From assembly GCA_020744225.1 (NCBI GenBank), contig JAGMWG010000001.1, positions 2,852,001 through 2,916,000 on the forward strand: a DNA stretch of 64,000 bases. The letters run 5' to 3'. Position numbers and translations under genes: made by a program. Each line of letters opens with the position of its first letter. The first letter of the stretch is position 1. The notes beneath the pieces are model-generated. The model ran no database searches and was not told where the DNA came from. It worked only from the letters and a program-made list of their open reading frames with translations. Origin of the DNA: Paraphoma chrysanthemicola (lineage: Eukaryota; Ascomycota; Dothideomycetes; Pleosporales; Phaeosphaeriaceae). This document shows, in pieces, positions 11,238 through 22,984 of the stretch.

Positions 11238-14200
11238 GTGCTGGCATGGAGCTATTGAAAGCTCTACTCTCAGAGGTTAAGGGGTGCTGTTGAACGGTGT
11301 GAAGTCGTGTGGCAGGACGTGGCAGGCTGAATACCATGTGATTGGGGTTGTGGCTGTTGTCGTGCAACGTTGCCCACGTGTGGAAACGATAAACGTTAAG
11401 ATAGCAAATTTTTCAATTCTGCTTGATCTGAGTTGCAAGGTTGCTTCGTGATGAACTTTGTTGAGATGCATTGAAATGCAGTGTACTGGAATCGTCGTTC
11501 AGGGTTCAAGGTTTGAAGTTTCTAGTTATCGACATGCTGAAGAAGAAGCCAGGCTATGATCCTGTTCAATTCGTGGCTTGCATACATACATGCATGGAGG
11601 TCTATCTATCGAGTTGAGCAATCGTATGTCGATGCGGTCTAGCCTTGAGCATCATACTTATGCACAGCGCCCCAAAGGTAACTCACCATCACTTCGTGTT
11701 TACCTCTACTGACGGGCGCCTCTTTCACCTCACTTGGTCACTCCTGTGTACGAGCGTGAGCATCCCAAAAGTGTAAATGATTCGAGTCTGGTGATGGTGT
11801 GTTGGCATGAATCGATTTGTGGGCCGATGGCTTGCATCTCAAACCTTAACCTTGTGCGAGCGAGCGGTGAAAAAAGCATCGCTAGATCGTCGGTTCACGA
11901 GAGATGGTGGTCGTGATGTCTTTGATGTAATTGGTGGGTGCTTGCTTGTGCAGGTGAATAGTAATCTTGGTAGGATAGGGTCAGCATACTCTAGACGAGT
12001 ACGCTTCTGGAGTATCCTGACAAGCGGGGCAGCTTTGCGGTGTGGCTGCAAGCGGTGTACGAATGCAGTGCTCTACGTCTCGTCGGCGAGAGAAATTGGA
12101 TTTGGGGAAGTGAGTACTCGAAGGTTCGTTTGCTAGGATCCCGCGGCTATGTTTGGGTTGGAAAAAGGATCTTGGGGTCCGTTGGGTGATATTGGGTTTC
12201 TCCCACTCAAAGGTTGTCAGGCATCAGCGCGGATTCCGGTGTCCATCATCGAAACTTGTGCGTAGAAGCCTTACTGGTGCCTAACTTTGGCGATGATCAG
12301 GATGGGTGGTTTGCGCACTCGAGAATGTCATGACACGTTTGAAGTGACTGGTCTTCTCGTAGTAGCGTCAAGTTTGCCGATTGATAGGTTCCCGGGTGGA
12401 ATCGTGGCTGACTTGCCGTATGCAGGGTTTAGCGCAGGGACGTGCCCAAGTCCTTCGCTGCAGCCTCGTTATGCCATGTTCAACTTCAGCCCATACGTGA
12501 AGACCACTTCAAGATCTCTTTGGTCGTTTCTCAAAGAGTGGCGACGGCAACCAGAGCTCTCCTGAAGTGGCGAGCTGTCGTTCGTCTAGATGACGAAGAT
12601 GGCAAATTCGGAGCTGAAGTGGCGTTGCTGTTGGGTGGCGCAGTGCGTTATGTTCAATCATGTGCCAGAAGCATCGGGTGCATTTTTAAAGCGTTCGGAG
12701 CGTCCGGGAGGGTGTGCTCGAGGATGTGGATTTTCCTTGTCGTTACGAGAAATGACAGGCCTGCCTCATTATTGAAGACGTTGTTTCATGCTCACGGCTT
12801 CTTCCTTTCCGTAGCTTCGAGTCTCAGTCGCATTTGCAATCCTACTCAGGGGGGTTCGGAAACGTCAATGAGGCCATGAGTGAGCTGGTGGTATCGGAAA
12901 GTAGTCCTCATGGACGGCATGAATCGAACATGCATGTGCTGGTGACCCCGAGTGTAGTCAGATAGTATCCATATGCATGGTGAGCAAAGCTGACGACTCC
13001 TGTGGCTTGTACTTACTTCAGTATACCTAGGGCGGCCTGTGCTCAGTGTGTGCTACTTTACCCTTCATATCGATGGATACCTTCTTCTTTCCTGTGGTAC
13101 GCCGGTGAGGAACACGGGATATGCCAAGACAAGGAAGATGACCCAGTCGTATGAGAAAGACCGTGCATGTCACTGATCATTGACTCCACTTTACAGGCAG
13201 TCTTGTGCTTCAAGGGTTTATTATCCAATCCAGACACAGAAGTGGAGTGAAGCAAGCGTAACGCGGAGTCAGCATACGGCCAAAGCGCCGTTGTGGACAA
13301 AGATAGGGTTCCAGCTATGCTGCCTGGTAAGCTCTCCCATTACCTATGCTTTTACAAGACAGGAGGACTCCCTAGGCTGGTGCAAAAGAAATTCGCAACG
13401 ATCCGCAGATGAAGACACAGACAGGTTCGATGCCCCTTCCGCGACATGACAGCTAACACCGCATCACTCGTCCTTGCCAACATCTGCCGCGCAATCTCGT
13501 CATCGATACCCTACGGTACGTTTGCGCAAGATATGCTGTTGTGCCATGAAGGCTGTACGATCAAGGCGATGTAGCACGACCTCCCCACTCCCTGCTGGTA
13601 CTGCACCACTGAGTACGCCCCTACAGAAGTGAGGCGAGCGTTCGATGATCATTGCCATATCGACAATATCACTGTCCATCTGCGAAGGATGTTGGCGAGA
13701 GGCCTGGGCTGACAGCAGAACTGAGCAGGCTCGTGCGGGATCGATAGGGTGGTTCGTAAACGGAGGCTAGCGGCAACGGCGGTCACGATTCGCTTCACCT
13801 TTCAACCTCTTCACATACCACACGACTTGCCATCACTCAGGTGAATGGTCATCATACAGCACATCATGTTCATTCCCAACGCTTCATATCATCGCCAGGA
13901 TAACATGTACTGGGCTCGATACCTCCAACGCCGCCTAGGCACCGCCGCCTAACCCCTGCCGCCTTGCCCCGATTGTCAACTCCGCGAACGCCCGCAAACA
14001 AAGGTCCCACCCAACGTATGGCCCATTTTCAATACAGACCAGACCCTTTTTTATCCACTTTATCATGCTTGACAGCAACAGCAACAACAATCAAACCAGC
14101 GCCGCGTACGCCAAAGACACGACACGACTGCCTAATCCATCCTCCGCCTTTCAACAACCCAGAGAACAAACAAGACAAGACCAAACAACTTCGTGATAGG

Positions 14201-14490
14201 GACAGGATAACGAGCCTTGCGCCAGCGCCAGCACCAAGGAAACATAAAACAATCTTTATCGCTGCAATGCAAAGCCTGCTCCATACCGCTTCTGCTGGGC
14301 AAGGACAGAGTCGAAACCTACGTGACAAGTCGAGGTCTCAGCGGTGCGCCAACTGTGCCTCCACCAAAGACGAGGCGTTAACAGCTTGATGAAAGAGTCA
14401 ATAGGGACAGAGGTCGCCGACACGTCAATTATGGCTCGTCACATGTCGCGGACCTTACCGATAGCCACTGACTCTTGGCATAGCTTGGCC
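11238..14490. other. long intergenic stretch, no convincing gene
   Basis: 3.25 kb between two convergent genes. Open frames reach about 145 codons (12,442-12,879 +; 13,964-14,389 +) but lack domains, and no GT/AG chain could be built that yields a recognisable protein. A short Cys/His-bearing segment near 13,580-13,720 was considered and rejected. The left end should carry the 3' UTR of the HEI10-like gene. Confidence 0.5.
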
Positions 14491-15956
14491 TCAGAGGAGA
14501 TGACGATGGTGTTTTCGGTAATGCTTGAGACGGGCATCCTGCCTCTTGAAAGACTTTTCACATCTCAACTGCTCGCATGGATACTCTCTTTCTTCGAGAC
14601 CATGCTTCAAACGCATGTGTCTCAGGAGGGTGCCACGCCGATATTTCCCCGAGTACATGGCTTGGCAGCCTCCTTCTTCACACAGTAAGACGTCAGGATA
14701 TCTGGCCGAAGTCACACTCATGTGGGAAGGTGTTGGAGAAGGGGAGCGTGATGGTCCATAAGGGCTTTTCGGGACTCTCAACAATCCACTTTAGACCCTG
14801 TCGTATCAGTTGTGATTCCAGCGTGGGATAGAACATGTACTCACCTGGCAGCATCATTATGTGTTGCTAAAGAGTTGGACTCATGCTCTCTAGTCTCCGT
14901 TTCGCTCCTCGAGTGATACTCGAACACATTTGACGAGCTGCCTGGGTCCGAACTTCTGCTGTTCCTGACCAGTTGGGTCAGGGTCGCAGTGCTACTAGTC
15001 ATGATTTCTGGGATCTGTGACCAGGACGTGTCCGACGTGCTAGTACCAAACTCCTGCGAGTATGATGAAGACACACGATCAGGGCTATGCTCATAGGAAG
15101 AGCTATAGTCGAATGGTCCGCCCTGTGCATCTGGAAAACCGGAACTAGACGGTGAATCTGGCTGACGGGTCAATATTGGAATGGCCGACCATGGGTCCGA
15201 CGACATCCCAGGCATCTGCCTCCCGGCCTCGAGGTCTGAAAGTTCCGATGCCGGCTGCGCAAACCCTCTCGAGGTCGGGTATGCCAGTCTGGTTTGCCAA
15301 CAGGGTGTACTATCCTGCAGCAGTGAGGCAACCGCTGGTTGAGATAAGTGCTGCGGGTGCCCTGTGAGGTCTTCTTCGCCAACTCGACTTGACCAATCCT
15401 CGCTAGAGCGAAGGCTGTGTATACAGGTGTCTGGGTCTGGCTGTTGTCCACCATGGTCAAGGTACAGCTCGTTGGCGTAAGTCGAGATCTCGACAGAAGG
15501 AACGGAAGCATTTCGCTTTTCTTCTTCGCAGTCATGAACGCCAGGCCAGTATCTGTTTTCAGGAGGTATATTCTCATACGGAGCAGCATAGATGCCCATT
15601 CCTGTCGCGGGCATCATGTTTTCGCGTTGTGCATACACGCCAGACACACCATGGTCACCGCCTCTTTGTCCCCTGCGGTGCAAACGTTGTGAAGGGGTCG
15701 AGACATGGCCAGGAGAGTATCGATGCACTTCCCTCTTGTCACCTATAGCATTCGCCCAACTTCCTGATCCAAAGACTCCAGAAGCAGGCGGTGCAATAGG
15801 ACCCATACTGTTGAAGCGGTCGGCGACTGCACCTGCAGCCCGATTGTACCACTCTACTGGCGATTCGAGATGATTGCCATCTGGCGCTGTCCGATAATAG
15901 GCTGACGTGTAGTCCTGGTCCTCGCTCTGCGAGGCATGATCTTTTCCGTGGAACAT
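14491..15956 (-). CDS. C2H2 zinc-finger protein (ZnF-1)
   Basis: Two exons, 15956-14845 and 14788-14491, give 469 aa. The donor is GTGAGT. The acceptor ends CTAAAG, because the nearer upstream AG would bring a stop into frame. The first 370 residues are disordered and Ser/Pro/Gly-rich with no known domain. The C-terminus, about residues 407-465, holds two C2H2-like fingers: CEEGGC with a long 15-residue gap to RHMRLKH, then CEQLRC followed by FKRQDARLKHYRKHH. The finger pair is very similar to that at the C-terminus of the ULD-C2H2 gene at 22,985-25,010, so the two share a recent ancestor for this module. It is probably a nuclear DNA-binding regulator; its targets cannot be read from sequence. 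Confidence 0.8.
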
Positions 15957-18929
15957 TGTTATGCGGGATCAAACGGCGATGATGACGGCGCGCCTTCGCT
16001 GCAATCAGATCGAAAGGAGAAGCTCCTCAAGACAGTAGGAAGAAGCTCTATGGCGTTGCTGTCATTCATGGTTAGCTGCATTCTGACCGGACATGCCCGA
16101 AATGTCATACCTGGCGAACCCCAATGACCAATCACGCGCCTCGGATGTGCTGCCGTGCGAGCAGACGTGCTTCGGAATACGAAGTATGGAGGGATATGCC
16201 ACCGGCTCCAGTCGTGCACTGTGGTTGCAGGATGTCTCTAGTGAAGACCTCGCTGTGTAGGAGGACAGGTGTTAAGAGAAGGTAGAAGAGGCTGCGAACG
16301 TGACGGGGCTTGGGTCCTCCACAGGGGTGCTCTTTAGCTCGTGGAGGAGGAGGACGTACTGCCCAATCTCAGGCTTCAAAACGACGAGAGAGTATCAACG
16401 AGGGACAGGAAATGCCCTGAGTACAGGCTTCCTGAGCTTCGAGCGGATGCTGAAAATCTCTGGTTATGCTGTGGATGCACTACATGAGCTGCACGCATCC
16501 ATCGCAAGCTGCCGAAGTACGTACCACACCGTCTGTCGCCCTTCGAACTCAACCCCCTAGGCAACAATCGAAGTTTGCCTCACTTCTTGCGAGTTTGTTC
16601 GGGGACGTACGTCAACGGTCGGGAGTTCTCTGAGGTGCCTACGGAGCAAAGGTGGGGGTTCCTAGATCACAGGCGCAATGACGGAGAACAGGGACTATGA
16701 CGATGCAGAGCTGCTGTAGAATGCGGGTGAGTTGTTCGAATGTTCGCTGCTGGGCAGATCGCAGGCGGTGAGCATGTCATGTTCGAGCAACAAATGTTTT
16801 GCGCAGCCTGCTAGGTCCTCCGTTTGCACCGTCTGATCCGGACTAGGCGGCGACACGCACAGACAGTGCGCAAGCTACCAGGCATGATCATTAGACCACC
16901 GACGTCAATGACTGATTGTGCAGTTATACCCAAGCAGCCATGGCAATCAAGACGTACTAGAAAACAACCGAGCAGCTATGAGTTTCTCCAACCGCAACCC
17001 ACAACAGAAACACTGCTGAAGCCTTGGAGACCAACCCCCATCCCATGCTGCCATTGTACGGTCGATCGTTTCGAAGAGGAATCGCGGGAACGTAGGGAGC
17101 TACTTCGTCTCCAGCTCGAGAAAAGTGAGCAAATGGTATGTCAGGAGCTTCAGGCTGACGAGCGCGGCGTAGGATTTTATACGCATGGCATTACAGATGA
17201 TATGCGGGTGGCTTCCAGCCATAAGTGACATCTGGAGGAGCAGGGCGGGTAAGTAAAAGGAGCTGCAGAAGAGCAAGAGTTGGTACTTTCGAAGCAGCAT
17301 TCGACGCAGAAGCCGGAATCATTGTTTTCGCTAAACGTTAGCTATTGCAATCGGTGCTGAATGTCGCCCCATTATCTTTAGCTGGTTCATCGGCGCCATT
17401 TCACTATGTCCCGACGCATTGTCAGCCCCCAGGCCCCGCGGCACCAGCTGCAAGGAAAACGCGCAGTCGACTCTCCTTACCGATGGGCCTGCACATCAGG
17501 GGCCCAACTGAGCGGCACCCTGCTCCGCCATAGGTCGCAGTCCACGAAGGCCTGATGATCGGGGCGGCAACGGCTTGCGAAGATCATGGCCCCACGCACA
17601 GCTGCTTCAGCCGAGAACTTGGGCAGATTGTGGAATCGTAAAAAATCGCATACTACGAGAGCCATCCAGTTCGCTGCTTCGGGTGTTGGCTCCTATCGTG
17701 CAGTTCCTAGCGAACTCTCCGCGGAACTGGTAGTAAAGAGTGATGGAGAATGCCACGCACGCCACAGTCGAGACTTGCCGCCCATGCAATGCACGGTACG
17801 TATGCGCTACTACTAAAGGTAGGAACCACCGTCTCGGCAATGTGCCAGAGAAGATGGCGGGCAGCACGGTATACTCGACCGCCAATCGTTCAAGTGGACA
17901 ATGCAGTGGTCGCAGAGCCTCCATCTCACAAGCTGACTCCATTCGCGGAATCATGCAGGGTTCCGCGAGGACGTTCGCATGAGCTCCGCGTGGCGAATAT
18001 CTAGTACGCTAAAGGTGTGCGTCCACACATGCCGCCTTCGTCTCGCGATGCAAGGGTCGATAGGATGGTTGCAGAGATGCGCAATGCAAGTCGCAGATTG
18101 ATCGCGCTTCTTCGGGAAGCCCAGCATGAACGATCTAGACCTGACAACTTCGTCAAGTGAACCGATACAAACCCCAAAATAATCAAAGCGCCCAGCCAAC
18201 GCTGATGGATTCGATTGGATGGGTACGAAACCCGATTAGTGATCAAGGCTTGAGCGAGCAGCACTTGACGAGGCTGAGACGGCGACCTCCACAGTGCACT
18301 TCATCCATGCGTACTCGAACACACGGCACGCGTGCAGCTCTAGCTCAGTCTTCATTGGGTAATTTTGAGACCAGCAAGATACAATTTCGGCATAGCTTCG
18401 CTCAAATGGGTGGGGCTAATCTGCCCCACTCCACCTTCACTGCGCGCTATCAATACGCCAGCCTCGTGCATTTGTCTCGCTTCCACGCTGGACGGGAACT
18501 TGCTTGATCCGCATCCGTGTCAGAGTTGGCAGCGGGTAAGGTTGGGAATGACAGCACACGCGATTTTTCATCGCTAGGCGAGCGTCTCGTATTGTTGGCG
18601 AACGTGAACCGATGGTGTCCTGGGTCGTGTGCGAAGACACTACGGGACGGGCCGATATGGGGTGCCTTGTCCGTGCGTTCGTCATGCGTGACATCGTGAT
18701 TTAGGTTTTGTTTCTTGATGGTGTATTGGCATCGTTTCTCTAACCAATACCTTCTCTGTGGGTATCTGGTGTGCCCCGTGACCAAGCTTGACACTGAGCT
18801 TCGTAGCTAGTTGTAGCAGTAGGCACGAATTCGCACTTTTGCAGCTCTATTAGTTCTGTGACACTGGTCCAGGCAGGAGATACAACGACATCTCGTCGCG
18901 GCATCGATACTGCTCTCATCTGCCCATGC
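15957..18929. other. intergenic, no convincing gene
   Basis: About 3 kb upstream of ZnF-1. Open frames up to 134 codons (16,824-17,228 +) are present; that one ends in a Glu/Arg/Leu-rich, helix-like segment but matches nothing recognisable and has no partner exons. The part next to 15,956 should contain the ZnF-1 promoter. No repeat or RNA gene was identified. Confidence 0.5.
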
Positions 18930-19453
18930 CTAGAACCTCATTCTCTTCCCCTCCCCATCTCCCTCCTTCACCTCACCGTCCTCCATGGCGAAATCCTCCT
19001 CTCCAAAGATCCCACTCCTCTTCCTTCCTGCTACCTTCCTCTTCTCTGTGACCCTCGCTCCCTCCGCCATCCTCCCCATCTCACTCTCCAGATCCTTACT
19101 GAATTCCTGCAGCGCTGGCAGAATCCCAAACTGAGCTTTGCTGCTCTCCGCCACGATCTTCCACTGCGTCTTCTTGGCATCGATATACACGATGGCGCGG
19201 ATCACGAGGAACTCCTTGGAGCGGGCGGCGGGGTCATACTTGGTTGGGTGGTAAGGGTGGCGGCATGTGAGGAGGGCGGCGGAGTGTTGTGGGTGGTGGA
19301 GGGTTTCGATGTATTCTGTGAGGGCGCGTCAGCGATACATGAGTGGCATAGGGCAGAACGCGGAGAGGTACCGAGAAGAACCTCTTTGAGTTCGCGCTGG
19401 AGTTGGAGTTCTTCTAGGCGCGTCATAGCGGGTTCGTTGTTATGCTGGCCCAT
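18930..19453 (-). CDS. small conserved-looking hypothetical protein, 155 aa
   Basis: Two exons, 19453-19372 and 19315-18930, sum to 468 nt with no internal stop. The donor is GTACCT, the acceptor is CACAG, and CTGAC lies upstream of it. The protein starts MGQHNNEPAMTRLEELQLQR. It has a helical N-terminal third, then a segment rich in His and Tyr (CRHPYHPTKYDP), then VIRAIVYIDAKK and a long helical region. It ends in an acidic and basic tail with a possible nuclear localisation signal (KRKVAGRKR). I do not recognise the family. The intron phase agreement and amino-acid composition argue that it is real. It lies 310 bp downstream of the Smr segment on the same strand. Confidence 0.65.
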
Positions 19454-19763
19454 TATTGCAAGCGAAGGCAGAGGCAATGGCAGTGGCAGTTTTCGAGGTG
19501 AGAATTTGGGGAGACAGGTGAGAGCCGGACTTGAAGATTCATATGCCGAGCTTCTGTGCTGGCACAAGCAGACTGCACTTAGCGACTGGAGTATCTTTCA
19601 CTCGCTGGGATGCGGAGCAAGAAAGGAATGAATTCCATCGACTTTCGACCTTCACGAGCTTGGGACGATCGGAGGCGAATGGTGTTTGATGATTTTGAGC
19701 TTGCCAGTCCCGGTTATCGGCTGGGGATCCTGATCTAACAATCAAGTCGTCACCGTTATATTT
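19454..19763. other. short intergenic spacer
   Basis: 310 bp between two minus-strand genes. It should hold the 3' UTR of the Smr segment and the promoter of the small hypothetical gene. No further feature was seen. Confidence 0.5.
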
Positions 19764-20507
19764 CTACTTCCGTTTCGAGAGACCGGTCACAAGCAGCTCG
19801 CCCATGCCAACCTCAACCTTCCAGCCTTCGTTTATAAGCGTCTTGAGCACTGCTGGTCTCATCTTGCCTCTGCCACCTCCGCTATGGCGACCAAGACCAG
19901 TAATTATCCTGTAGCCCTCGCCTACACCTCTTGCATTGCCCGATTCGCGAGTTCTCGGCTCCCCCAAAGTACTCCACCATAACTGCGTCCGCTGTTTAGC
20001 GATGCGTGTCGCGTCGGCAACAGGAGCACCGTGAAGATCGAGATATGAGGCACCCGATTGAGAAGATACCAGCGAGTCAGCCTCCATCTGGCCCATAGCC
20101 TTGAGGCTGGCATTGTAGTTCTGACCTTCTTGGGCACAATAAGCTGCGGCTTGGCGCATGTGAGGCGTGGGCTTGCCCTTCCTGTAGGCAGCATGCGCTT
20201 GTTGGCCATCAATCAGATCAGTTGGTATTTCTGGCACTCTCATTGGATCCTTGTTCTTTTCGGCCAAAGCCCAACACACGTTCTTTAATGCTCCCACTGG
20301 CTCTGATCTAGTAGTCTCCACCTTTGGCGTCTTCTTTGGTCGACAGCACGTGCATGTATCACAGTGCGATGCGGCCTGCGTCATCACTTCGGCAGTCATT
20401 GGATCTTCTTCATAAAAATCTTCGACGCGGCGTGGCTTTTTAGTGGCTGGATTGGACTTTACACCACAGGAGGAGCTGCAGTTGAAAAGTTTAGCTTCGT
20501 ATACCAT
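19764..20507 (-). CDS. Smr-domain protein, probably the detached 3' part of a ULD-Smr gene
   Basis: A continuous frame from ATG 20505-20507 encodes 247 aa. The C-terminal half is an Smr domain: YLDLHGAPVADATRIA (the LDxH motif), then YRIITGLGRHSGGGRGK (the TGxGxHS motif), then LINEGWKVEVG. Smr domains of this type often have nucleic-acid nicking or binding activity. Upstream are a CDTCTCC cysteine cluster and a helical region (LKNVCWALAEK). The frame starts only 15 nt after the stop of the ULD segment and is in the same frame, leaving no room for a promoter. A branch site GCTAAAC and acceptor CTGCAG at 20476-20477 look like a real 3' splice site, so the natural exon probably begins at 20475. 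It is either read as its own protein from the ATG or is part of a broken gene. Confidence 0.75.
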   Translation of the reverse strand: MVYEAKLFNCSSSCGVKSNPATKKPRRVEDFYEEDPMTAEVMTQAASHCDTCTCCRPKKTPKVETTRSEPVGALKNVCWALAEKNKDPMRVPEIPTDLIDGQQAHAAYRKGKPTPHMRQAAAYCAQEGQNYNASLKAMGQMEADSLVSSQSGASYLDLHGAPVADATRIAKQRTQLWWSTLGEPRTRESGNARGVGEGYRIITGLGRHSGGGRGKMRPAVLKTLINEGWKVEVGMGELLVTGLSKRK

Positions 20508-20522
20508 CTGAGGTTTTGAATC

Positions 20523-21624
20523 TTAACAGACAAGCGCGCCGCCCACGGTCGCACTAGATTTGGTAGAGCCACAATGCGGCATGGGACATGCGCCGTAGCT
20601 CGCAGTAGATGTGCTTATGATGATAGCCATGGTGATGGCGATGCCAGGCATGAATTTCGTCTCGGCTGTGATCAACTCCGATCTCTTTTGTGTCAGACAC
20701 AGCTCATAATTGCCTGCTTGGACGTCTGCAGCACCGATGCCGGCTTCAAATTTCCTCTCAATCATGGTCACCAACATGTAATAATCGCATTCAGCCGGAA
20801 CACTGAATGAGATTCCTAGAGCATCTTCCACTTTGACGCAAGCCTGGAAGTAGGTCCATCGAGCGTCTAGCAAATTGTCACGGATGTCGAGCACCACTGC
20901 ATATATCTGCTGTGTAGATACACTGCAAGCAGGAAGCGAGTCAGAAAGACCATATGACTGCTACATATGTACTCACCAGACCCTATTGATAATCTGACAA
21001 AAATGCTCCACGGAAGTCTGCACGTCGCCGCGAAAGAAAGAGTAAAGGTTGCCGAGCATGGAGTGCACACCACGTAGTAGTAAGCTCTGTCCAGACAAGC
21101 CCTTGTCGACGTTCTCAAGAATTGCAGTATTAGTATCGAGTTGCTTGCGGATCTGCTGTGCATCGACGTCCGCTTTCTTGCTATTCAGGTCCGCTCGTTC
21201 GAGGCCGTGCTGTGCAAGAAGGATATTAATGGTGCCGATATGTACATTGAGATACATCTGCAATTTCTGGATCTCACCACCATGCCCGAAGGTCCAGCGC
21301 AGCTTATCGGTCACTTTTCTCACGCCACTTGATTGGTCCCGGATCCCTAAAGACTTGTCGAATTTCTTGATTTTCCTCATGAAGTCTTCTAACGGAAATC
21401 GACAACTCAACGCCGTGTACTTGATTGAGTCGACGACCGAGGAATGCGTTGCTCCGTGATCGAGACGATCAAGATGTCGCAAGGCTGCGCTAAGTGATTC
21501 GAACTCGCGAATGAGCTCCTGGTATTTCAGACTTAGCGCCTCCTATTGTCTGCAGAGAGCTGGTGATGTCTGCAATTAACTTGCCAACGGCAATAAAATC
21601 GCCGACCGCAAAGCCAAAAGACAT
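20523..21624 (-). pseudogene. ULD-type (ubiquitin-like domain) gene, copy A, broken
   Basis: ATG 21622-21624 begins MSFGFAVGDFIAVGKL, near-identical in pattern to copy B. After the GGAKSE codons an extra base in a run of three A (plus-strand TTT, 21525-21527) shifts the frame; skipping it restores an alignable YQELIREFESL continuation. The second exon starts at 20922 after a GTGAGT donor at 20975-20976. It carries the ubiquitin-like domain (WTYFQACVKVEDALG to ELCLTQKRSEL) and the first half of a zinc ribbon (CPMPHC). It then ends at TAA 20523-20525, where copy B has a splice donor. With the base skipped and a 51-nt intron at 20526-20476 removed, the reading frame would run through into the Smr domain. 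The donor +1 base is T instead of G. It could be a decaying gene or two sequencing errors. Confidence 0.72.
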
Positions 21625-22984
21625 CTTCGCGACAGCGGTCGAGAAAATGAGGAGTGGTGGGGGATGCGGGGATGCGGGGATGCAGCGTATCTGTGCGATC
21701 AGCCAACGCAAGTTGCATGGTTAGGCTGTGCTGCACACTCCGCCACCATCCACGCTCAGCCTTGTGTCTGCCTTCTCACATTCCGCAGATCGTGCGTGCT
21801 TGGGCTTGCTCTGGAGGTCCAACGCGACTTTGCTGTATATTGCAGTGCGCAGTAACGCGATACTGATCTACTGTTGCTCTCTCACGAGTTGGCGACTTTT
21901 CAGAATCGACCAGTGAGCTCTCCTGTACTTAGATGCAGTGGCCTTTTGACCTCTGTACTCCAATCGGCTGAGTGAGGAATAAGAGTGAGTGAAGAATTGC
22001 AAGTCGGCGTGGCAAGATTGAAGGAAGAAGCTATTGAGAACAGAAGGCACGATCAAAAGTGTGCAGGTGAGTCTCTATTTCTCTGAAGGCGAGAAAATCT
22101 CTTGAGAGGCGGGTAGCAGACGATCCGTGATATTAGCGACCAGGTGTAAACCTTAGGGTTGATGCACTGTCCCAATATCCCACGCGTCGTATCGCAACGA
22201 AGTGGGCGGCATCCACATCCGGCGACGCCTTCGAACTGAGGCGAGGCTATCGGCGAACTTTGCGTCTTCTCGAACGTCCGTCGGGGACCCGTGCGGTATC
22301 GAACCGTTTTATGCCATGATAAGAGGAAGCATCCTTCAAACCTCGCTGATGGATTGGTAATTACCAGTTTGCCGCCGACTTTAGTGTCCTTCCAAAGACT
22401 TGTCGCCCACTTCGATCGATTGAACTTTCCTCTTCGACCTTGAGCAATTGCTTGATCAGGACGCGCCCTTTGCAAGCGTTCCTCACTCAGGTTCCAGAAC
22501 CATGATGGAACCATACATATCGGAAAAGTAGAAAGCTCGTTGCGACGCGAGCTGAAATAGTGGCATTTACTGCCTCCTACAAGGTTAATTATAGAAAGCA
22601 CAGACGCCGGGCCCGATACTCATGAACTTTCGCGACGCGAAGGTACTCATGACATAAGAGAAGTAGCCAGGTAGTTCGTGTGCTATCTGTAAAGAGATTG
22701 AAGCAGTATAACGCAGAACGAAGAGCTGCAAGCAGTATTGCGAGAGAAAAAGACAAAGCAGCGTCGCTACGGGACGAATTTCGAGAAAAGAAACCCCTAT
22801 CACGCTGGCAAGATGAAGGCTAAAGAAATTGAGATCGTATGGCAAGGGAAAAAGCCGTCAGGCGTGATGAGATTTTTGTCTGAGACCTGTCACTTGTGCG
22901 ATATGAGGTAAACGTATCAAACGCTGTATCATTGTAGATTCTAGAGGCTATACCTCGAGCATAGTCCCGCATCCACTCTAACGG
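21625..22984. other. intergenic between ULD copies A and B
   Basis: 1.36 kb containing the promoter of copy A on the minus strand and the 3' end of copy B. A minus-strand frame of 182 codons (22,053-22,601) has no recognisable domain. A short direct repeat of GGGGATGC units occurs near 21,660-21,682. Confidence 0.5.

Noticed and set aside
12442..12879. 145-codon frame after the HEI10-like gene
   Set aside because: No similarity or domain recognised and no supporting exon structure.
13443..13715. Possible two-exon small gene with a CWYC and HCH motif
   Set aside because: The GTACGT donor joins the first segment in the wrong frame for the Cys/His segment, so the model fails.
16824..17228. 134-codon plus-strand frame with a helical C-terminal part
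   Set aside because: No start context, partner exon or family match; kept only as an unexplained open stretch.
20476..20549. A 24-nt in-frame GT...AG segment (20508-20531) or a 39-nt one (20508-20546) as the intron joining ULD copy A to Smr
   Set aside because: Both are shorter than any expected fungal intron and would not complete the zinc ribbon; the 51-nt intron with a mutated donor fits phase, branch site and paralogue better.
22053..22601. 182-codon minus-strand frame between ULD copies
   Set aside because: No domain, and the sequence looks like non-coding DNA. A tRNA-like GGTTCGATACC on the minus strand near 22,295 was also checked, but no cloverleaf could be drawn.
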